A DNA stretch of 64,000 bases from Bryoerythrophyllum caledonicum (lineage: Eukaryota > Streptophyta > Bryopsida > Pottiales > Pottiaceae), in assembly GCA_963971425.1 (NCBI GenBank), contig OZ020514.1, forward strand, positions 41,019,158-41,083,157, in the 5' to 3' direction. Positions 56,445-64,000 of the stretch are shown here, piece after piece. The notes under the pieces are model-generated. The model did no database searches. It was not told the origin of the DNA and saw only the letters and a program-made list of their open reading frames with translations. The position numbers and the translations under genes are program-made. Each line of letters opens with the position of its first letter. Within the stretch, counting starts at the first letter, position 1.

Positions 56445-59400
56445 TTTCAATAGTTAGTTTGAAAGTGCTAAGAAAAAAAATAATCATACAAGTGATAAAA
56501 CCATGTAGGTAATAAAATAGGTATATCCTACTATAAACTTTAGCTTTTTTTGTTAAGCACTTTCTATATCAAGGTGACCTTTATTGACCATTTTTGCTAT
56601 TGGCGGCCCATCAGCTTAGTTTCCAATATATTCAGCTTTTATGCTTTGTTTCATTTTTGTGTTGTTGAATAAGAGGCCGTCAAGACCATATCAACCCATA
56701 TACAATGGACACCAATGCCTACAAAAAGATTTAAATGGTACAAGGATTTGTACCAAAATACTTGATTACTCTAGATATCAACAAACTTTTGAGGTGGAAA
56801 CGAGGGATAACAATGCCTACTAGCATACAAAATATTAGCTTTTTTTTGTTTGATTTCTTAAAATTTTGCCTCAAAAATTTTGAAGTTGTGATTTGAACTT
56901 GTGTGGCACAAAAGCATCTTCGCATTTTTCAGGTCGTGCTAAAAAAATGATGTCTGCATCTTGCCGTAGTAAAACATACTTCAATTAATCGTGATGTGAG
57001 ATTCGCAAATTCATACGAAAAAGTATACTTTTTGAAGCGGATGTCAAATTTTCTTACGTATATCAACAAATTGAAGGTGTCAGGTCCATGTAGTGCCAAC
57101 ATCCTTTTTATTAATGACTCATCCTGGTACAAGAATATCATGTATAATTCTTACATGGCGTCTATTTAAAGGATTTCACAATGACATCAAAGGAGACAAC
57201 GCTGAAGAACACTTTAATGGAGAAATTGATGTCATTCCTTACCAAACCAAAGAAAATAGGCATGCCTATACCTATGTTTTGCAAGGCAAATGCAAACTTC
57301 AAAAAACCTTGTTATCTTCTTGGTGATTCTGAGTACGCTCAATTTATGATATATTAGATTGGAAAACGACATATTCCTAGGCTAGCATTAGATTGTCATT
57401 GCTTGGTTGCTAATGCTTACAAAGGCCCAATTTTCAAAGCCTATGTATGTTTATATGGTAAATTTTATTCTTTAAAATATAGATTGTTCTCATTTGCATT
57501 GTTTTCAATTCGTCTTTATGTCTCGCAGGATATGCATTTCCATGATTGTTGCATCCAAGTGGTTGTCTCAATAGAACAATGAGTAGGTAGGAAGACCCTA
57601 GAAGAATTTATCAAATGGTGGTGACAATGGTGACGATGTCCTTGTCCTTTCTATGTCGTAAGATGGGCAGCACAAACTGATTTAACATGTCTTTGTAAAT
57701 TCTCTATTTGACTATATGTATACCTCTCATTTTGTCTAGGATTCCGCTATGAAAGCAACCAATTTCACTTTTAGCTAGCCATTGGAGGATCCTTAAGACT
57801 TTATGTCCAAAGAAAATATACTTGTACATAAAGAGGCTCATGCCCTGCATAATAAAGATTTCACTTTGAGCACAACCCTAGCCGTGCAACAATGATATAC
57901 AATTGTTCTGGTAAGTTGAAACAAATAAATGTTGGTGAAGAGGATGATTATTTTTCTGAAGTTGTCATTGGTAATTGTATTGTTATCAAACAATTGGAGG
58001 ATAGCCAAGGATTGGCGTTTGATAGGGCTTAGCCGCGAATGTTTAGATTATCGATGGTCTACCGACGAATACATTCAACCCATGGTTGGTTGCTAGCATA
58101 AGCTCCAAAGTTGTTTCGAAGAACATCCATGTAGGTCCATCATGATTCTACCTTGTTCTAGATGTTAATCCTTAAATGTCACCCAAGGTCCGTTGCTACG
58201 GTGCCGTATATAGTGTCTACGATCCACCCTAAAAATCTTGGAGGAGCACATGTTTGCCAAATCACAAATCTGTTGTAGCAATGGAGAATTCAAGGCCTAG
58301 GGTTGACCCAACAAAAAAGTAGGTTGCACGTGCAAAGCATGTGTGGGAAAGACGTCTAAAAGTGATTAGGAACAACCTTGACATTGTCTATTGTTGATGG
58401 ATCGTTTTTTTACAAATAATGCAGAGATTCTAGAGGCATGATTTGAACTACGAGTCAAATCCAAGAGTTACACTAGGCGAGTACATAGAAATTTTCCTAG
58501 CATCTCATTGTCACTTGATTTTGTACAATTGAGGGAAGCCGTTTGGTTTGCTACACCCACGGATTTGTAGGGTGCAATGCCGAAATACACTCCAAAGGAG
58601 GCCATTGTGCCGCTTGTGTGAAGGGTAGGTGAGTAGAGTTCCACCAATGTGCACCAAGTTGCAAGGCTCAATGACAAGAAAATGATGCAACTTGGTAATT
58701 TATTTGGCCAAGGAGCATCGTAGATACACCCAATCAAAATTAAAGTGGTACAAGTCAGGAAATTTGTCCAATTTGGATCATGAAGTGGCGGACATATCCT
58801 TACGGAAGGCGCAAAAGAACTAGGCAATTTGCAATGGATGGATTGAAGTCTCCGGATCGTGGCCATCCAAGTGAGCCAGCTACTCTATGAATAAATCTCT
58901 TTTTGATTCTATTAGAGTTTGGACTTGGAAAATAATATATTTGACTTAGCTTAGGGGTTCAATTATGCAAATTTTATATTTGCCAAAGAAATGGTGTTAA
59001 TTCAATTCTAGTGTTCCATTCATGGCCCTTGTACAAGAGTCATAGTTTGAATCCGAATGGTTGTGAAAGATAGGGCTTGGACTTGGAAATTTTTATTGTT
59101 GGCCGTGTATTTGTTGATCAAGGTTTAGATAATGTAAAGAGTAGGCAAAATCAATTTTAGTATCCATTCATGGTCCCAAAGCTCAAGTCAAGGCTTACAT
59201 CTGAATGGCAGATTCTCTTAATTAATGGCCATGTCTCTTGCTATCAAGGTGTGGACATGGAGTATCCAACTAAGATTAGAGTTAAGATCATGCAAAAATA
59301 ATTGATATCAAAGATATATTGTTGGTTTGCTCATCTAGTTGGTGGTTTGATTGTAAAGACAAACATGCAAGATTTATTGGAGACAAAGTAAATGACAAAA

Positions 59401-62390
59401 ATTGCCATTCGGAGGTGTAGTGACTTTGTGTAGTTGCATCAAGCTTGTTGGAGTGTTCTAAGGGCGCTTTTGTTCATGCCGTGTTGGAGAAGAACGTCTT
59501 GGTAAATTCCAAGAGCTATGATGAATAAGGAATATTTTAGGATAAGAGCATGTGTCTGTAAATGGTGTTGACTTAGCTTTGTGCATAATGCAAAACAATT
59601 TTGGTTTATAGCTGAGTTCATGAGGTGCGTAGAAAAGAATATGATTTTTTTTAAAGGTGTTACTGTCCATCCCGAGCTATGCAAAAGTGAAGGCCTCAAG
59701 AGTTTCTTGCACGCTGATGAAGAGGTTTGGATAGGTGTTGAGAAGCCATAGGTTGTAGTTGGTTATGCAAAATCTCAAGTGGATTTAAGTTGTAGATGTA
59801 GATGCATTTGGAGATTTTGGAGGAGTTTTGATTTTAGATGTGGATGGAAGTAGTATTTTGTTTGTGGACGACTAAATTGTAAATGCATGTCAATGTTAGA
59901 GGTTTAGAGATGTTGTCTTATGGTTTGGAGCTATAGTCTTACAGTTTGGATTTTGTTGGTTTTGTTTTTGATTACAAGATGTTGGTTCTGATGAAAAGAC
60001 ACATTAGGTTGGTTTTTTAAATTTTGAGCGTTAAAGAGATGTTTTTGGAGCTGTTGTTTTTTTGAAAGATAGGAATAGAAAAGAAAGGAGAGGAGGAAGT
60101 TTGGCTACGTAGAACATGAAGGAAGAGGTGGATTAGGAGGATAACAATAAATGCACATGGAGCTCTAGTTGGAAAAAAGACAAAGGATTTGCAGTACGTG
60201 TAGTGATAATAACAATGGCTGGAAATAAGTTTGAGAGGATGGGAGTGGTTTTGGAGAATGAAGGGAGATATCTTTGTTTGCTACACAGATTCAATAGGCA
60301 TGACTTTAAATGCAGATGCCAAAAGTTGCAAAGACAATTTCACTTCCGTTTCAAACACATGGAGCCATAGTGAATTTTGGCACGCTTTTTGCCGTGTTGG
60401 ATGTGTGTTGGCGCAACTTACACACTGCGTTAATTGCCAACTCACCCAAGGATTTTAACACGAGAACCCCCTCTTTTCCCAAGGTTCGCCATAGATACCG
60501 TCCATCATCCTATTGTATGGTAGTGAAGGAGAAATAATTTTTGCTTTGGCAACACATGTTGGAATCAATCTTGAATGAAATAGCCAAATGCACAATATCA
60601 GGAATACAAAGTTTTGCTACAGTGAATACATCGTGCTTCTGCCACAGGAACTCTGAAACCAACCGTAGCGACCCAAACGTGGTTGCTGTAACGTGTGACA
60701 ATTGAAGGGCTTTTTGAGGTAGAACATCAAGGATGTACTAAAACGAATTTTAAGAAAAATATCATAATCCATTGAGGCCGAGTTGTTAGTTCTTTGATTT
60801 CTGACCGACAAACTTTGGTTTGTCATTCTAGTCCACGTGAAAGCAATTCAACATAGAGACACGCGTTGATTATGTCCACAAGGTATAGGGCATGTAAAGC
60901 AAAGACTACAAAGTCCTAGGTTCAATATATTGTGATGACTCGACCCAAGTAGATCTTACGATAAAGCAACAAAACATGTTGTTGAAGAAATTTGCTTGTC
61001 TTTTTAGAGATAAACGTTATTCAATTGGTTTCGATGCTAATGAATGCAACGCTAGCAACTCCAAAGCATCTTAGATGATTCCTTCAATGCAATGCATTCA
61101 CCGCAACAATCTTTTAATGAAGAGCCGTCAATTCCCAAAATGAGGTAGTATTTTATCAGTGTCTTTATCCTCCGACAAAGAGAGATTTTGGACTCTCGAT
61201 TCAACGTGCAAGACTTTGGCCATGCTTGTCTTCAAGTGAATCAACCATAGATTTTAAAGAATATAGACTCAAACAACAATATTACAAGTTCGTTGCTAAG
61301 GATCACAAGAGGTAGGAGAGACCAAAAGGTCCACCTTGTCCTCTTGAAGTGATTCTTAGACTTTAGGCAACTCTTTGTGCCACATGAAAGCCAATATTTT
61401 TGTCGCACATTGTTTTTGAGGTAAAAAATAGGAAATACATGGATTTAGGATGAAATTAATTTAATCAATATTTCATAAATAAGAGAAAAATTGGTGGACA
61501 TATCCTTAAGAAATTAGTGGAAGATAGAAGAACGAATGAATAATAATTAGAAGAGAAGGAAATTAGAAGAAGAAAATAAAAGAAAAGAAAAATAAACAAA
61601 CATAGAAAAGGAAAAGAAAATATAGATGGAGAAAAGAAAAGAAATAACCTACGTGGAGAATAGGCAATACCTACATAAGCAAACATGCATCAATATAGGT
61701 CGAATATCAATCAAATCATATGGTTGATATGGATTTGGTAGATAGAGGCGATCACGTCGGCATTCAAAGAGCATGGAAGGCACAATAGAGCTTTGCACAT
61801 GAGGCCCGATCGGCATGCCTGCCATAATAGGCGGGTCTCCACTATGTCAACATGGAGACAACCCCTAACACCGCACATGGGTGCTGACGCCGGCGCGCTG
61901 CCGCGTGTGCATGGTAAATCCTACGATGCTACTTTTTCAATATTTAATTTTGGAGTTTCAACAATGTGGCTACGGAGGCCAAATTTTAAATTCTTCTCCG
62001 CATTGAAATTGTAGGTGTTCCCTCTTGGCCTTGTACTTCAATTAGGGCCATTCTTGTGCTATCAAAGTTATTGGAGGATCGAATAAGTGGTGATACTTGT
62101 GGAGAGGGACAACTTTGGAAGGACATATCTTTCATTTGGTAAGTGATTTTTCAATGATTTTTTTAAGTCGTACCGTATGTCGTGAAGAATGTATGAAGTG
62201 TTTCTGGGTGCAATCTTTGACTTTGTTTTGAGCCTTTTTTTAAATAGTTTGTGGATTTTTATGGTTTTGAATTAAATATTGTAGGAATCTCTTTGAATGT
62301 AGGTGCATTGTAAGCAACAACACACCTATCTTTCCATGGTATGGTAGTGTTTACGTGGATGTTCCTTTTTATAACAATGAATTATTGTAT
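56445..62390. other. Long stretch without recognisable gene
   Basis: Broken protein-like frames occur on the plus strand at about 57030-57330 (LTWRLFKGFHNDIKGDNAEE, then NRHAYTYVLQGKCKLQKTLL), 57390-57450 (LDCHCLVANAYKGPI-like in shifted frames) and 58470-58860 (LVIYLAKEHRRYTQSKLKWY), consistent with old transposon coding sequence, but no family is recognised. A purine-rich tract lies at 61545-61650. The short frame at 60231-60458 is unsupported. Confidence 0.4.
61540..61655. repeat. AG-rich low-complexity tract
   Basis: GAAGAAAATAAAAGAAAAG-type sequence runs for about 110 bp with almost no pyrimidines on the plus strand. Confidence 0.7.
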
Positions 62391-62570
62391 GACTTACAAG
62401 TCAAGAGTGTAGACCGTGCTCGAGTCCATGAATGGCTATTCCCTTCTTCCACTTTTGTGGCTGGTTGCCAGAAAGAAAAATAATCCGGGAAGAGTGTGGT
62501 AGGTGGAACCTAGACAAAAGACTCATTGGAATATTATAGAACCCAATATGTAGAGAGCATTGGAGGAACT

Positions 62571-63413
62571 GCGCTATAGAAAATACATGCAACTTTATAG
62601 AATGATCCCAGGTGCATTTGATGATTTAGTTGATATTTTGAGAATGCCTAAATCCTGTTAGGCCTCAAATGGAGATTAAGAGAATAGTTGCTATTGTTCA
62701 CTAAAGACTTGCACATGGCTATTCTCTTGATCATATTGCTGATTGTTTAAAAGTTGGAGGATCTACCATCCGCAAGTATGTAGACATGGTTTGTGACATC
62801 CTCTCTAATAAAAACAAATTGTTTTGTAGGTGATCGGTTGCAAAGCATCATTGATGATATTGAGGACATCACCGCATTGCGAAACCTATGTGGTGCAATT
62901 GATGAAACACACATTCCTCTTATGGATAGACAAAGTAGAAGAATGATTCTTGCACATAATGACTTTTTTGATAGAAAGAAGTTTCACTCTATTGATTTAC
63001 ACAGAGATTGCGATACAAACCAGATCTTTTAGAATGTGTGTACAAGTCAGCCGGGAAATGTTGATGATGGAGGACAATTTAAAGTTTATGGTTTATACAG
63101 AGACTTAAGGAGCCATGTTTTGCAGACGCCAATTTTGCAAACGCCAATTATGGATGTTGGAGGGAAGAGATGCACTCCATATTCGATTGGTGATTCTGCT
63201 TACCCTATCTACACTTATTTGCAAAAAGTATTGGAAGTCACCACAAGATGAAGAGATGAAGAGGTTTAATAGCGCTATGAACTTGGGGAGGAGAGTTATA
63301 GAGAATCCATTTGGATCTTTAAAGAACAAATGGTGTCTTTTGAAGAACTTCAATTCTAGGGTTGATAAAGCGGCAATAAGTACCGTTGCATGTTGTTGGT
63401 TTTACAACTTCTG
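62571..63413 (+). pseudogene. PIF/Harbinger transposase relic
   Basis: Shifted frames on the plus strand read YRKYMQLYRMIPGAFDDLVD, then RLAHGYSLDHIADCLKVGGS and TIRKYVDMVCDILSNK, then the DDE_Tnp_4 core: CGAIDETHIPL with the first Asp, SIDLHRDCDTNQIF, NVDDGGQFKVYG, YSIGDSAYPIYTYLQK with the second Asp, and the late block YELGEESYREYPFGSLKNKW read with frame changes. Stops (63030, 63249) and at least three frame breaks make it inactive. No terminal repeats or partner Myb-like gene were found in the window. Confidence 0.85.
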
Positions 63414-63419
63414 AAAGGA

Positions 63420-64000
63420 GAAAAATCTCCCGTAGCAAGGTGGTTACAAAGCTAATTCTAGAGATCCAATATAAGGATTCTATTATATTGGACTCTTGAT
63501 TACCAAGAATGGGAGTGAGCCAAAGTAGAGGGTGAAGCTTTGAGACAAAATTTGTTTGAGCAATGGATCATTTAGAAGCTTGAAAATTTATGTCAACATT
63601 TTGTTAAGTGTTTATTTAAAAAAATTCTCATCATGTGTATGGATAAAAAATACTTGGATACATACTTATCATTTTCACACCTCTACATTACCAAAACCCT
63701 GAAATGAGCTTCTACAAATCTAGGGCAGATTCCTCTCGTTGCATTTCATATTCACAATTTTTTACATTTTGTACACAAATGCAAAAATACAAGAGGTATA
63801 TAAGGACATAATGTATATTCTTGTTAGAATAATTTTTTTGGAGATAAAAACATGTCATTGTTAAAGTTAACTTATGAAATGTAGCGACAATGGGCAACTT
63901 TTGAAACTTTGGCTATGACATTGTATACAATGTGATATATTTGAATACTATCAAGTGAATTTCTTTGTTTTACATTGTCAAAGAACATTTGTTATATTTA
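63420..64000. other. Right edge without recognisable gene
   Basis: AT-rich flank of the Harbinger relic. No coding frame or repeat is supported to the end of the window. Confidence 0.5.

Noticed and set aside
1-64000. tRNA, rRNA or other RNA genes
   Set aside because: I looked for the tRNA B-box with a matching acceptor stem and for rRNA blocks and found none; a covariance-model scan would settle it.

Overview
The window reads as plant nuclear DNA built almost entirely from mobile elements. Evidence for a land plant is the Arabidopsis-type interstitial telomere repeat (CCCTAAA units, about 45.46-45.64 kb), Ty1/copia, Ty3/gypsy and PIF/Harbinger relics, GT-AG introns, and a plant-type FCP1-like domain with the motif DLNG. 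A seedless plant (bryophyte, lycophyte or fern) is only a guess. I see no ordinary host gene and no RNA gene.

The main content is two copies of what looks like one large DNA-element type, here called A and B. Element A starts left of the window and runs to about 14.3 kb. Element B is about 17.3 kb (35136-52435) and is bounded by a 15-bp inverted repeat, AACTATTTCTGGACT. In B two gene blocks diverge from a motif-free centre. The minus-strand block encodes a large protein with a ParB-like motif (IIGGQHT) and a region resembling a catalytically degenerate beta-class DNA methyltransferase, followed by two FCP1/HAD-like exons. The plus-strand block encodes an RNase-H-like transposase of the DUF7869 type and a small acidic protein. 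Element A shows the ParB/methyltransferase-like and FCP1 half on the plus strand. Its transposase half, if it exists, should lie just left of position 1 on the minus strand.

Each element is studded with its own palindrome: TATCCTCGASTCGAGGATA in A (11 clear copies plus variants) and CCGGAGATCTCCGG in B (22 copies and variants). The copies sit in leaders, most introns and flanks of that element's genes and are absent from the rest of the window. Element-specific palindromes together with a ParB/dead-methyltransferase-like protein suggest a self-recognition or anti-silencing system. That is inference.

The A genes carry 14 in-frame stops (9 TAG, 4 TGA, 1 TAA) with no frameshift in about 4.4 kb of coding frame. 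This suggests either cytosine-deamination decay at CAG or UAG recoding. B is nearly intact, with two internal in-frame TAGs.

The rest, in order: AT-rich spacer with a dispersed repeat (0.5-5.4 kb), a gypsy integrase relic (14.7-15.6), an internally deleted copia element with LTRs and minisatellite leader (16.2-20.35), a gypsy RT relic (23.7-24.4, minus), long degenerate minus-strand reading frames (25.5-30.7), a solo LTR (34.5-34.7), a copia relic (54.2-56.4, minus) and a PIF/Harbinger relic (62.5-63.4). The remaining stretches hold nothing I recognise.
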